NCBI GenBank assembly: GCA_018378775.1
Contig: JAGZWV010000033.1
Coordinates: forward strand, 1-21,338
From: Collinsella sp.
GTDB taxonomy: Bacteria; Actinomycetota; Coriobacteriia; Coriobacteriales; Coriobacteriaceae
Reading direction: 5' to 3'
Length of the DNA stretch: 21,338 nt
In this document: in pieces, positions 7,634 to 15,248 of the stretch
Numbering within the stretch: the stretch's first letter is position 1
How the letters are laid out: the number at the start of each line of letters is the position of its first letter
Program-made: the position numbers and the translations under genes
The notes under the pieces: model-generated
Told to the model about the DNA's origin: nothing
The model's input: the letters and a program-made list of their open reading frames with translations, nothing else
Database searches by the model: none

Positions 7634-8473
7634 ATGACCGACTCGCCAACTGAACATACCGAGGGTCTGCTCCGCATTGGCGAGGTGGCGCGCTTGTTTA
7701 ACCTAAGCGTGGGCACGTTGCGCCATTACGAGCAGATGGGCTTGCTGGACCCGGCACGCATCGATCCGGCGAGTGGGTACCGCTACTACGGATCGCGGCA
7801 GCTCTCCACTCTCAACACCATCAGCCACCTGCGTGTTCTCGACTTGCCGCTCGCGCTAATCCGTGAGTTTGTGACCACGCGCGACGTGAACCTTATGCAG
7901 CGGCAGCTGGCTCAGCAGCAGGAGCTCATCGAGCGCAAGCGCCGCGAGCTGGAGCGCGTGTCGCGCAAGATTGACAACCGGCTTGCCCTGCTTCACAATG
8001 CCCTGAACACCGAGCTCGATACCATTTGCGCAATCGATGCGCCCGAGCTTCGCTGCGCCGTATTGCGCGAACGCGTCAAGCCTACCGACGCCTATGCGCT
8101 GGAGTGGCAGATTCGTCAGCTGCAGAAGGGCCAGCACGAGACCTTTGTCTTTCTGGGCAACTTGGGCGTTGGGATTAGCGCCGAGCGCCTCGCCGCCGGC
8201 GACTTTGATGGCTACGACGAGGTCTTTTTGCTGCTCGATGACACCGATGATTACGTGGGCGACCTCGAGACGCGACCCGCCGCGCGCTGCCTGACCATTA
8301 GCTTTCGCGGCACGCACGGGCAAGCAACCCCACGCTATGAGCAGCTGCTCAGCTATATGCGCGAGCGCAACCTGACACCCGCCGGTCCCTCGCGCGAGAT
8401 CGCCCTGATCGACGACATCATCAGCGACGACCCGGGGGCGTATGTGACGAGGATCGCGATACCGGTCCGCTAA
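7634..8473 (+). CDS. MerR-family transcriptional regulator with GyrI-like effector domain (BmrR/MtaN-like)
   Basis: 279 residues. N-terminal MerR winged helix (about 13-85): LRIGEVARLFNLSVGTLRHY, then the wing GYRYYGSRQL. A coiled-coil linker (about 93-128, rich in Q, E, R and L) forms the dimer, and the C-terminal part (about 135-279) resembles the GyrI-like/BmrR multidrug-binding domain, ending with the usual TRIAIPVR strand. Start ATG at 7634 is preceded by AAAGGAG with 7 nt spacing. It follows the MATE gene in the same direction, and the MerR-type dyad at 6159-6177 is its likely target, so it should sense compounds exported by the pump and induce its own operon. Confidence 0.9.
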   Translation: MTDSPTEHTEGLLRIGEVARLFNLSVGTLRHYEQMGLLDPARIDPASGYRYYGSRQLSTLNTISHLRVLDLPLALIREFVTTRDVNLMQRQLAQQQELIERKRRELERVSRKIDNRLALLHNALNTELDTICAIDAPELRCAVLRERVKPTDAYALEWQIRQLQKGQHETFVFLGNLGVGISAERLAAGDFDGYDEVFLLLDDTDDYVGDLETRPAARCLTISFRGTHGQATPRYEQLLSYMRERNLTPAGPSREIALIDDIISDDPGAYVTRIAIPVR

Positions 8474-8503
8474 TCACTACCATTTATCGAGCAATTCCAT
8501 CCA

Positions 8504-8533
8504 TTTACCTTAATCCGAATTAGATTGTATTAT
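8504..8533 (+). promoter_or_regulatory. Candidate promoter of the protease/lipoprotein pair
   Basis: TTTACC (8504-8509), 18-bp spacer, TATTAT (8528-8533), 49 bp upstream of the start codon in an AT-rich stretch. Matches 4/6 and 5/6 of the sigma70-type consensus. Confidence 0.45.
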
Positions 8534-8582
8534 GTAGCAAATAAAATGACAGCATATTGCCCCCCCATAGGCAGGAGACATT

Positions 8583-9755
8583 ATGCCCAGAGTTCAATCA
8601 CGTCGCTCGTTTCTTCTCGGCCTAGCCTCGATCATCGGCTTATCCGCGTCACGCCCAACAAGAGTATTCGCTGCCGACTCAAACTCATCCGTCGCTTTTA
8701 CATCAGACCTAGCACAAGACTACGCGCTTTCCCTGTTGCCCATCGTCGACGGATCCGCGAACTTAGAGATCGAGCAAATCGTTCCCGTATGCCAACAAAT
8801 CGGCCTTATCTGTGGCTATGAAATCAGTGTCACAAGGGAAGGAAGCCCTTACGGTTATTTAATACTTGACGCATCATATCCTGGGCTTCTGAAGGAGATA
8901 ACCCTCGGCGATACCATTCTTCCGATTTCAGCTTCTCTATCAAACGCCATTTCAACTTATTCCGGCCAACAGGCCACAAACCCAACCGTACTAATTTCGT
9001 ACAACGATATTGAATATGGAACTTTGGTGCCAGGAACTAGAGACTGTGTAACCAACTATAACAATATACGGTCTGTCCCAATTGTCACCGAAAAGGGTAT
9101 AGCACCTCAAAGCAATAACCCAACTTCATGGGATGCAGTCATTATCAATGAAGATGACTTGATGTTGCATTTCCAAATAGACGATTTAAACGGAATACCG
9201 TTCCGAGGAGTCTCGGAATCATTAGTTGAAGCCCGCACTAATAAGTATGCATGCGTCGTTTCTGCCTTGTACGCTGTATCAATGCATTACGGTCTCACCA
9301 GTTCAAACGCTAATCAATTTAATCCCGATTATTATAAAGAAATATGGAACGTCACTGGCACAACAACGTATAAGACCAATGATCAGGGCGTCGAGTACGG
9401 AAGCACGATCATCCCAGATGGAATTGTTCCGTTTAAAAGTCTTGCCGCTCAAAAGGGTAGAGCACTTAATACTCAATTTTTCGGTTATCAGCCTCAATTC
9501 GCTCAGTACAGAGCAACTATCGATCAAGGGAATATCGGCTTGTATCATATGTGGATCAACAGCCGAAACAGTGAAGGATCCGTCGAGCTATCAGGTCATA
9601 CAGTCACGGTAACTGGCTATTTTACTGGGCATAATGGAAGCTCTGGCATCGAACTGCAGTGGCTCGAAGTATTCGACGGATGGAACACTTATCCCCGAGC
9701 GATTAACTATGCAACGCCCAATATGGTCAAATTGAACGGAACAGTCTTTTGGTAG
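8583..9755 (+). CDS. Tat-exported papain-like cysteine peptidase (C10 streptopain/C39-like)
   Basis: 390 residues. The N-terminus SRRSFLLGLA (R7, R8) followed by a hydrophobic segment and a VFAAD cleavage region is a twin-arginine signal peptide. Residues about 40-110 resemble the propeptide of streptopain-type enzymes (a segment ending GYLILDASYPG). The C-terminal half has the papain order: C224 in KYACVVSALYA, H339 in LSGHTVTVTGYF and D365 in LEVFDGWN. I infer an exported, probably self-processed peptidase; the exact family (C10 or C39-like) is uncertain. ATG at 8583 follows AGGAG with 7 nt spacing. The gene is visibly AT-richer than its neighbours and uses rarer codons, which suggests acquisition by transfer. 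A lipoprotein gene starts 5 bp after its stop codon. Confidence 0.75.
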   Translation: MPRVQSRRSFLLGLASIIGLSASRPTRVFAADSNSSVAFTSDLAQDYALSLLPIVDGSANLEIEQIVPVCQQIGLICGYEISVTREGSPYGYLILDASYPGLLKEITLGDTILPISASLSNAISTYSGQQATNPTVLISYNDIEYGTLVPGTRDCVTNYNNIRSVPIVTEKGIAPQSNNPTSWDAVIINEDDLMLHFQIDDLNGIPFRGVSESLVEARTNKYACVVSALYAVSMHYGLTSSNANQFNPDYYKEIWNVTGTTTYKTNDQGVEYGSTIIPDGIVPFKSLAAQKGRALNTQFFGYQPQFAQYRATIDQGNIGLYHMWINSRNSEGSVELSGHTVTVTGYFTGHNGSSGIELQWLEVFDGWNTYPRAINYATPNMVKLNGTVFW

Positions 9756-9760
9756 ACCGG

Positions 9761-10147
9761 ATGGCACCATCAAAATGCTATGGCACCACGGCCTTTGCCC
9801 TGGTTACGATATTGGTGATTTTCGCTATGTTTGCATCCGTTTCTTCATGCACAGATAGAGCCCGCTATAGCGGAGGAAATGATTACCTTGTCTTTGGAGC
9901 CGGCAGCGTTCATTCTATTGAGGGAACGGAACTCGTAATCCAAACAGACAACAGTCCCCGCTACACCGACGCTGGAAAGCAAACCCGGATTACATTCCCC
10001 TCATCTGGCCGAATCAAAGACAAGCTTTCCCAAATCAAAGTTGGGACAAGAGTTTCCTACTCACGCTTTGAGTCGGTAGACGCATCTGGATCATACGAGG
10101 GAAACGATATCGAAATTGAACAGGCAAACACTATAAGGAGATGTTGA
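9761..10147 (+). CDS. Small lipoprotein, probably cotranscribed with the cysteine peptidase
   Basis: 128 residues. A lysine at position 5 and a hydrophobic stretch (11-26) precede the lipobox VSSC, giving lipidated Cys30. The mature part is beta-rich with the pattern GSVHSIEGTELVIQT...IKVGTRVSYSRFE, resembling a small OB-fold-like barrel (compare DUF3221 or DUF5666 proteins); this is a look-alike, not a firm match. The start is ATG at 9761, five bases after the peptidase stop. A TTG at 9749 in the same frame is possible, and the ribosome-binding site is weak, so translational coupling is likely. It shares the low GC of its partner. It may be an inhibitor, chaperone or anchor for the secreted peptidase; inferred from adjacency only. 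Confidence 0.75.
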   Translation: MAPSKCYGTTAFALVTILVIFAMFASVSSCTDRARYSGGNDYLVFGAGSVHSIEGTELVIQTDNSPRYTDAGKQTRITFPSSGRIKDKLSQIKVGTRVSYSRFESVDASGSYEGNDIEIEQANTIRRC

Positions 10148-10175
10148 GGAACTGAGCCTCTGCGCAGTTCCTCAA
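10144..10175. terminator. 11-bp hairpin between convergent genes
   Basis: TTGAGGAACTG (10144-10154) and CAGTTCCTCAA (10165-10175) form a perfect 11-bp stem with a 10-nt loop. The lipoprotein stop codon TGA is inside the stem, and the ligA stop is 8 bp away on the other side. There is no T-run on either strand, so it may be a weak bidirectional terminator or an mRNA-end stabiliser. Confidence 0.55.
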
Positions 10176-10182
10176 CAAATCA

Positions 10183-12411
10183 TTATGCCTCCGGGACCCT
10201 ACCCGTCGCCAAAATCTGTTCAAGTGCCGCCTCATCCAACACGGGCACACCCAGCTGCTCGGCCTTGGTGAGCTTGGAGCCCGCTTTGGGACCGGCAACC
10301 AGATAGCTCGTCTTCTTTGACACACTACCCGAGACCTTGGCGCCGAGCACCTTGAGCGCCGCGCCCGCCTCGTCGCGGGTGCGGTTGACGAGCGTGCCGG
10401 TGAGCACGAAGGTCAGACCCGCGAGTGGCTGTGCGTCGGCGAGCTCGCCCGCCACGCCAGCGTCGGCTGCGGCTTGCGCGTGCGCGGCGCCCAAGTCGAC
10501 CTCGAGCGACAGGCCCGCCTGGCGCAGGCGCTCCAGCACGGCAAGGTTCTCGGGCACGGCCAGGAACTGCTTGACGCTCGCCGCAATCTTGGGACCGATG
10601 CCCTCGCACTCGGCAATATCCTCTTCGCTCGCCAAGATGAGCTTGTCAATCGACAGGAATCGCTCGGCGATGACCTCGCCCACGCTCTTGCCCACGTGGC
10701 GGATGCCCAGGGCAAACAGCACGCGACCGAGCGGCTGGCTCTTGGACTTGTTGAGCTCGGCGATGATTTTCTCGGCCGTCTTGAGGCCTACCGGAATGGG
10801 GTCGCCCTTCTTGACGCCCTTTTTGCTGTTGGAGCTGGCATACGTGCGCCCCGTGTCCAGGCCGGCGATGTCGTCGACCGTGAGCTGGTAGAAGTCTGCG
10901 ACATCGTGGATCAGGCCGGCGGCGATCATCTTGTCGACGATCTCGTCGCCCAGGCCATCGACGTCCATACAGCCGCGGCTCACCCAGTGGAGCAGGCGCT
11001 CCTTGAGCTGCGCCGGGCAGTCAATGGACACGCAGCGGTAGGCAACCTCGCCGTCCTCGTGGACCACGGGGCTGCCGCACACGGGGCAGACCTCGGGCAT
11101 GTGCCAGTCGACCGAATCGGCCGGGCGCTTGTCGAGCACCGGGCCCACGACCTCGGGAATCACGTCGCCTGCCTTGTGCACGATGATGGTGTCGCCCTCG
11201 CGCACGTTTTTGCGACGGATTTCGTCGATATTGTGCAGCGTGGCGCGCGCGATGGTGGAGCCGGCAACCGTCACCGGGTCGAACTCAGCGACCGGCGTGA
11301 GCACACCGGTGCGGCCCACCTGGATGCGAATTTCGCGCAGGACGGTCTGCTTTTCCTCGGGCGGGAACTTAAAGGCAATGGCCCAGCGCGGCGCGCGGGC
11401 GGTAAAGCCCAGATCGAGCTGCTGCTGGAAGCTGTCGACCTTTACGACCACACCGTCGATGTCGTAATCCAGGTCACCGCGGTGCTCGAGCGCCTGGGCA
11501 CAGAACTCGTGGACCTCGGCCGGCGTGGCGCAGCGTGCCACGTTGGGGTTGACGCTAAAGCCGGCGCTACGCAGCCAGTCCAGAAACTCGCGCTGGCTGT
11601 GGACGTGCAGCGGATCAGTATCGGCGATGGCGTAGATAAAGGTGGCCAGATCGCGGCGCGCCGTGATCTTGGGGTCCTTTTGGCGCAGGCTGCCGGCGGC
11701 GGCGTTGCGCGGGTTGGCGAAGGGGTCGCGGCCCTCGGCATCGGCCTCTTCATTCAGACGAACAAAGCTGCCCTTAGGCATATAGACCTCGCCGCGCACT
11801 TCGATAGTACGCTCGCGGTCGGCGCCCATATGAGCGAGCGCCGGCTCGGACAGGTGCATGGGCACATCCTTGATGGTACGCACGTTGAGCGACACGTCCT
11901 CGCCCGTGGTGCCGTCGCCGCGCGTGGCGGCGCGTACGAAGGTGCCGTTTTGGTAGGTAAGGGCCACGCCCAGGCCGTCGATCTTGAGCTCGCAGGTATA
12001 GGTGACGCTACCGGCACCGAGCGCATCCTCGGTACGCTGGAGCCACGCGTCGAGTTCGTCCAGGTCCATGGCATCGTCCATGGAATACATGCGTGCCATG
12101 TGCGTTACCGGCGTAAACTGCTCGCTCACGTATCCGCCCACACGCTGGGTATAGCTGTCGGGCGTTACCAAATCGGGGTAGGTCGCCTCAATTTCCTGCA
12201 GCTCAACGAGCATTTTGTCAAAGGCGGCGTCCGTGATCTCGGGCGCGTCGAGCATGTAGTAGCGGTACGCGTGGTAATCGAGCTCGTGGCGCAGCTCGGC
12301 TGCACGCGCTGCCGCCTGGGCACGGGCGTCGGTCGGTGCGGCGGCATCCGCGCTCGCGGGCGTTTCGGTATCGATGTCCACACCGTCACCAAACAGGCTC
12401 GATTGCTCCAT
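10183..12411 (-). CDS. ligA: NAD-dependent DNA ligase LigA
   Basis: 742 residues, long for the family (usually 660-700) because of a roughly 30-residue Ala/Thr/Asp-rich N-terminal extension before RHELDYHAYRYYMLD. LigA seals nicks in replication and repair using NAD+. The Ia domain has the YYMLD motif near 51-55; the adenylated lysine is K143 in LKIDGL; the zinc finger CPVCGSP...CVSIDCPAQ supplies four cysteines; helix-hairpin-helix repeats follow, and a BRCT domain (GLTFVLTGTLVNRTRDEAG onward) ends the protein. The start is ATG at 12411, after GAAGGAG; the frame is open for 15 more codons upstream, but these lack a ribosome-binding site. A weak promoter-like TGGTACTCT lies about 45 bp upstream. 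The gene is convergent with the lipoprotein gene. Confidence 0.97.
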   Translation of the reverse strand: MEQSSLFGDGVDIDTETPASADAAAPTDARAQAAARAAELRHELDYHAYRYYMLDAPEITDAAFDKMLVELQEIEATYPDLVTPDSYTQRVGGYVSEQFTPVTHMARMYSMDDAMDLDELDAWLQRTEDALGAGSVTYTCELKIDGLGVALTYQNGTFVRAATRGDGTTGEDVSLNVRTIKDVPMHLSEPALAHMGADRERTIEVRGEVYMPKGSFVRLNEEADAEGRDPFANPRNAAAGSLRQKDPKITARRDLATFIYAIADTDPLHVHSQREFLDWLRSAGFSVNPNVARCATPAEVHEFCAQALEHRGDLDYDIDGVVVKVDSFQQQLDLGFTARAPRWAIAFKFPPEEKQTVLREIRIQVGRTGVLTPVAEFDPVTVAGSTIARATLHNIDEIRRKNVREGDTIIVHKAGDVIPEVVGPVLDKRPADSVDWHMPEVCPVCGSPVVHEDGEVAYRCVSIDCPAQLKERLLHWVSRGCMDVDGLGDEIVDKMIAAGLIHDVADFYQLTVDDIAGLDTGRTYASSNSKKGVKKGDPIPVGLKTAEKIIAELNKSKSQPLGRVLFALGIRHVGKSVGEVIAERFLSIDKLILASEEDIAECEGIGPKIAASVKQFLAVPENLAVLERLRQAGLSLEVDLGAAHAQAAADAGVAGELADAQPLAGLTFVLTGTLVNRTRDEAGAALKVLGAKVSGSVSKKTSYLVAGPKAGSKLTKAEQLGVPVLDEAALEQILATGRVPEA

Positions 12412-12519
12412 AGCGGCACTCCTTCGCTCGATTTCAAACGGATACAAGAGTACCACCGGTCGCGATGGGGTCGAATAACCCTTTCGAACCGCACCGAATC
12501 GGCAGCCGCCGGACCGGGG

Positions 12520-12722
12520 TGGACAGTTAGTTCAGATACGTATAAATCCTAGAGCTGAATCAGGCACGAACACCCCTGTTTCAACTAATTTTGGCTCCTC
12601 GAGACCATGTAAACGTCCCACTCTCCCTTCCAAACACCAATTCGAGCCCCATCCCAATCAATAATTGCTCAAAACGCATCCCAAGCTGTCCCAGATTTAT
12701 ACGTATCTGAACTAACTGTCCA
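12520..12722. mobile_element. 203-bp element with 29-bp perfect inverted termini (MITE-like)
   Basis: The segment starting TGGACAGTTAGTTCAG at 12520-12548 is exactly the reverse complement of 12694-12722. The ends are TG...CA and the interior is 145 bp with no credible gene. Size and structure are those of a miniature inverted-repeat transposable element or a long foldback RNA. No target duplication is visible (GGGG on the left, GACC on the right), so insertion is inferred. It occupies most of the 449-bp gene-free stretch between ligA and htrA; the remaining 108 bp before ligA holds only a weak promoter candidate. Confidence 0.65.
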
Positions 12723-12757
12723 GACCATACCGAAACAAGCCTCTTGCCAGCCACAAG

Positions 12758-12788
12758 TGATCCGTTTTCCTCCGTCCCCAAGGGATCA
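12758..12788 (+). repeat. REP-like hairpin with TTTTCCTCCGTC loop, copy 2
   Basis: TGATCC (12758-12763) and GGATCA (12783-12788) are the arms, and the loop carries the TTTTCCTCCGTC shared with the copy at 4169-4198. Located between the htrA terminator and the inverted-repeat element. Confidence 0.6.
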
Positions 12789-12796
12789 TCGCGAAA

Positions 12797-12834
12797 AGAG
12801 GGGGCTGTCCCGCGTTGGCGGGACAGCCCCCTCT
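12797..12834 (-). terminator. Strong Rho-independent terminator of htrA
   Basis: Perfect 17-bp stem AGAGGGGGCTGTCCCGC (12797-12813) against 12818-12834, 4-nt loop. On the minus strand it is followed by TTTCG, giving TTTT at the stem end. It begins 27 bp after the htrA stop codon. Confidence 0.85.
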
Positions 12835-12860
12835 GGCATCGGTATGTGCGATACAGCTCG

Positions 12861-14327
12861 TTAGAAACTCTGACCGTAGCCTTGACCCTGGCCCTGACCC
12901 TGCTGGCCCAGCAGCTCCTCCAGGTACTGGCGCAGCTGCTCGTCGGTAATACCGCCGTTGCCGGTGTCGGTCGAACTGTCGTCCTGCTGCTGGTTCTGCA
13001 GCTCCTCATCGGAGCCCAGCTCGACGGTGACCTTCTTCTCTTCCTTGCCGCGCATGAGCGTGATCTCGACCTTCTCGCCCACCTCGTGGCTGCGCAGCGC
13101 GATGATCAGGCCATCGGCGCTCGTGATCTCGTCGTCGCCCAGCTTGGTGATGACGTCGCCCTCCTGAATGCCGGCCTTGGCAGCAGGACCATCCTCAACG
13201 ACGCTCGCCACATACGCGCCGCTATCGGTGCTCAGCTTGTTGGTGCGGGCGTTAAGCGCATTGACGCTCGAAAGCGTGGCGCCCATGTACGGATGCACCG
13301 GCGTCTTGCCGTCGATGATCTGGTCGGCAATGTTCTTGGCGTAGTTAACCGGAATGGCAAAGCCCACGCCCGAGCTGGAGCCCGAGTAGCTCTCGATGAG
13401 CGAGTTGATACCCACCAGCTCGCCATTGTCGTTGACGAGCGCGCCGCCGGAGTTGCCCGGGTTGATGGCGGCATCAGTCTGGATCATGTTGGCATAGATG
13501 GTGTTACCGCTGGTAGAGCTCATGGCCGTGGAGCGATACAGCGCCGAGACGATACCGGTGGAGACAGACTGCTCGTTGCCGAAGGGCGAGCCAATCGCCA
13601 TGACCCACTCGCCCACGTTGAGCTTGGAGGAGTCACCGATCTCAATCGGCGTGAGCTTGGAGGCATCGGCATCCTTGAGCTTAATGACGGCGAGGTCGCT
13701 CGAGGCATCGTTGCCCACGAACTCGGCCTCGTACGTGGTGCCGTCGTCCATGGTAACCACGTACTGGTCGTAACCATCGACCACATGATTGTTGGTGAGG
13801 ATGTGGCCCTCGGTATCGAGCACAACGCCCGAGCCGACGCTGCCCGAGTTATTCGAATCGTCAGCGGACTGCGAAAGTGAGCCATTCTGGCTACCGCTCG
13901 AAGTGGCGGTGATGGAAACCACGGAGGGCAGGGCCTTGGCAGAAACGGCCTCGGCCAGCGTGGTGTCCTCAGAATCAATCGTAATCTTTTGCGTCGACGA
14001 GCCAGATGCACCCGCGGTCACGGCATTCTTGCCGCCGCCGATATTGAGTGTTCCGCTCATGATGAGCGCGATGACCAGTAGGGCGCCGCAGGCGCAGCCG
14101 GCAAGCGCTGTAATAAAGATCGGCAGCTTTTTGGTCTTGGTCTTGACCACCGTGTGCTTGTTTACGACCTGCTGGCTGCCAAGCGGCTTTCCGGTCTGCG
14201 TGTCGTAGGCCTGCACGTAAGGAATGTTGCTGTCGGCAGGCGTTGACTCCACCTGCACGCGCGGCTGCTGTTGGGTCTCGCCGGCGTTGCCCGCATCCTG
14301 GGGACGCTGGGAATCGTACTCGCTCAT
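12861..14327 (-). CDS. htrA: HtrA/DegP-like (S1C) trypsin-like serine protease with PDZ domain
   Basis: 488 residues: a polar cytoplasmic N-terminus (1-67), one membrane helix (about 69-91), an extracytoplasmic trypsin-like domain, one PDZ domain (about 350-438) and a Gln/Gly-rich tail. The catalytic triad is H181 (TNNHVVDG), D211 (SSDLAVIKL) and S293 (NPGNSGGALV). HtrA proteases degrade or refold damaged envelope proteins. The tail contains a predicted helix TDEQLRQYLEELL and ends GQQGQGQGQGYGQSF, which is unusual. The start is ATG at 14327 with AAAGGA 8 nt upstream; the 13-codon extension in frame has no ribosome-binding site. A GC-rich hairpin sits in the leader (14357-14380) and a terminator follows the gene. 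The family is certain. Confidence 0.95.
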   Translation of the reverse strand: MSEYDSQRPQDAGNAGETQQQPRVQVESTPADSNIPYVQAYDTQTGKPLGSQQVVNKHTVVKTKTKKLPIFITALAGCACGALLVIALIMSGTLNIGGGKNAVTAGASGSSTQKITIDSEDTTLAEAVSAKALPSVVSITATSSGSQNGSLSQSADDSNNSGSVGSGVVLDTEGHILTNNHVVDGYDQYVVTMDDGTTYEAEFVGNDASSDLAVIKLKDADASKLTPIEIGDSSKLNVGEWVMAIGSPFGNEQSVSTGIVSALYRSTAMSSTSGNTIYANMIQTDAAINPGNSGGALVNDNGELVGINSLIESYSGSSSGVGFAIPVNYAKNIADQIIDGKTPVHPYMGATLSSVNALNARTNKLSTDSGAYVASVVEDGPAAKAGIQEGDVITKLGDDEITSADGLIIALRSHEVGEKVEITLMRGKEEKKVTVELGSDEELQNQQQDDSSTDTGNGGITDEQLRQYLEELLGQQGQGQGQGYGQSF

Positions 14328-14356
14328 AGCTGCGATCCTTTCGTCAAATAACCAAA

Positions 14357-14380
14357 GGCCCGCCAAACATGTGGCGGGCC
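14357..14380 (-). promoter_or_regulatory. Hairpin in the htrA leader, attenuator-like
   Basis: GGCCCGCCA (14357-14365) pairs with TGGCGGGCC (14372-14380), a 9-bp GC stem with loop AACATG. On the minus strand it is followed by TTTGGTTATTTG and then, about 30 nt downstream of the stem, by the htrA start. It could be an attenuator or 5'-end stabiliser. No alternative antiterminator was identified. Confidence 0.45.
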
Positions 14381-14498
14381 ATCATTGTTCACGTTGAGTT
14401 GTACCCCAATATGCGGGCGCAAGTGTATGAGAACGCAATCTTTTAGGAAGGCTTAAGTTCTGTTGCAAATTCGAGAGGAACCCGCACCTGTGTCAAAA

Positions 14499-14531
14499 CC
14501 ACCACAAAGGTGCCTGTCCCCTTTGTAGTGG
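14499..14531 (-). terminator. Hairpin/terminator downstream of the GlnR-like gene, with a REP-like loop
   Basis: CCACCACAAAGG (14499-14510) and CCTTTGTAGTGG (14520-14531) pair with one mismatch around TGCCTGTCC. On the minus strand it lies 4 bp after the stop of the response regulator and is followed by TTTTGACA. Its loop and stem look like a repeat-family palindrome, but only one copy is in the window. Confidence 0.6.
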
Positions 14532-14535
14532 AAAT

Positions 14536-15198
14536 CTAGTCCTTAAACAGATAGCCCACGCCGCGGACGGTGGTGATATGTGCCGCGATCTGCGGGCCCA
14601 CCTTGGAGCGGATGCGTCGGATGTGCACGTCGACGGTACGCGTACCGCCGCAGTACTCAAAGCCCCACACGCGGTGCAGCAGTACCTCGCGGCTGTAGGC
14701 ACGGTTGGGATGCGTTGCCAAAAAGCTCAGCAGCGAGTACTCCATCAGCGTCAGGTCGATGGGCTCGTTATCGAGCGTCACCTGGTAGGTGGCCAAGTTG
14801 ATCTCGAGGTTATCGATGTTGAGCACATCGTCGGCGGTGACGGTCTCCTCCTCGCCCATCAGGCGCTGTGCGCGAGCCTTGAGTTCGTTGGGCGTCGCCG
14901 TGGGGCATACAAAGTCGGCATGCGCGTGATTCGGCAGGCGCAGGGTGCCGAGCGCCTCGTCGTCGACGATCACCAACATGGGGACGCCGCCACGATCGTC
15001 AAGCCACTTGGCAATCTGATCGATGCGGTCGCTGCGGATGCCATCGGAATCGAGGATCAGCAGGTCAAAGTCGTGCGCCGCAGTCGGCGAATCGGGGGTA
15101 GCCAGGCTCACCTCGACACCCAGGGTAGTCGTCAAGCTGCGGGCAAACTCGTGGAAGCGCGTCGTGCGCGCCATGAACAGGGCACTCTTTTCGGACAT
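14536..15198 (-). CDS. Atypical OmpR-family response regulator, GlnR-like
   Basis: 220 residues: receiver-like domain (1-115) plus winged-helix DNA-binding domain (125-220). The receiver keeps the acceptor-position D50 (LLILDSD) but lacks the acidic pair after strand 1 (SALFMART) and the conserved Lys near strand 5 (DFVCPTATP), so normal phosphorylation is unlikely. This is what is known of actinobacterial GlnR, a phosphorylation-independent nitrogen regulator. The C-terminus, with VWGFEYCGGTRTVDVHIRR and VRGVGYLF, closely resembles GlnR. Start ATG at 15198 after GGAGG; a longer frame up to 15282 overlaps the GS-like gene and has no ribosome-binding site. It begins 50 bp after the GS-like stop codon, same strand, so probably one operon. 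The alternative is another orphan OmpR-type regulator. Confidence 0.85.
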   Translation of the reverse strand: MSEKSALFMARTTRFHEFARSLTTTLGVEVSLATPDSPTAAHDFDLLILDSDGIRSDRIDQIAKWLDDRGGVPMLVIVDDEALGTLRLPNHAHADFVCPTATPNELKARAQRLMGEEETVTADDVLNIDNLEINLATYQVTLDNEPIDLTLMEYSLLSFLATHPNRAYSREVLLHRVWGFEYCGGTRTVDVHIRRIRSKVGPQIAAHITTVRGVGYLFKD

Positions 15199-15248
15199 AT
15201 CGGCCTCCAAAGAAATGAGCTCAATCGTACTGGAACAAGCCAGCGCGA

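Noticed and set aside
6184..7716. 510-codon open frame opposite the MATE gene
   Set aside because: Low-complexity His/Asp/Arg translation without motifs, antisense to an obvious membrane protein.
10474..12552. 692-codon open frame opposite ligA
   Set aside because: Antisense artefact of GC-rich codon use; ligA is unmistakable.
12581..13009. 142-codon minus-strand frame spanning the inverted-repeat element and terminator
   Set aside because: It crosses a strong terminator and the htrA end, has no ribosome-binding site, and reads as repeat sequence.
12744..13880. 378-codon plus-strand frame opposite htrA
   Set aside because: Antisense shadow; the htrA catalytic triad on the minus strand is intact.
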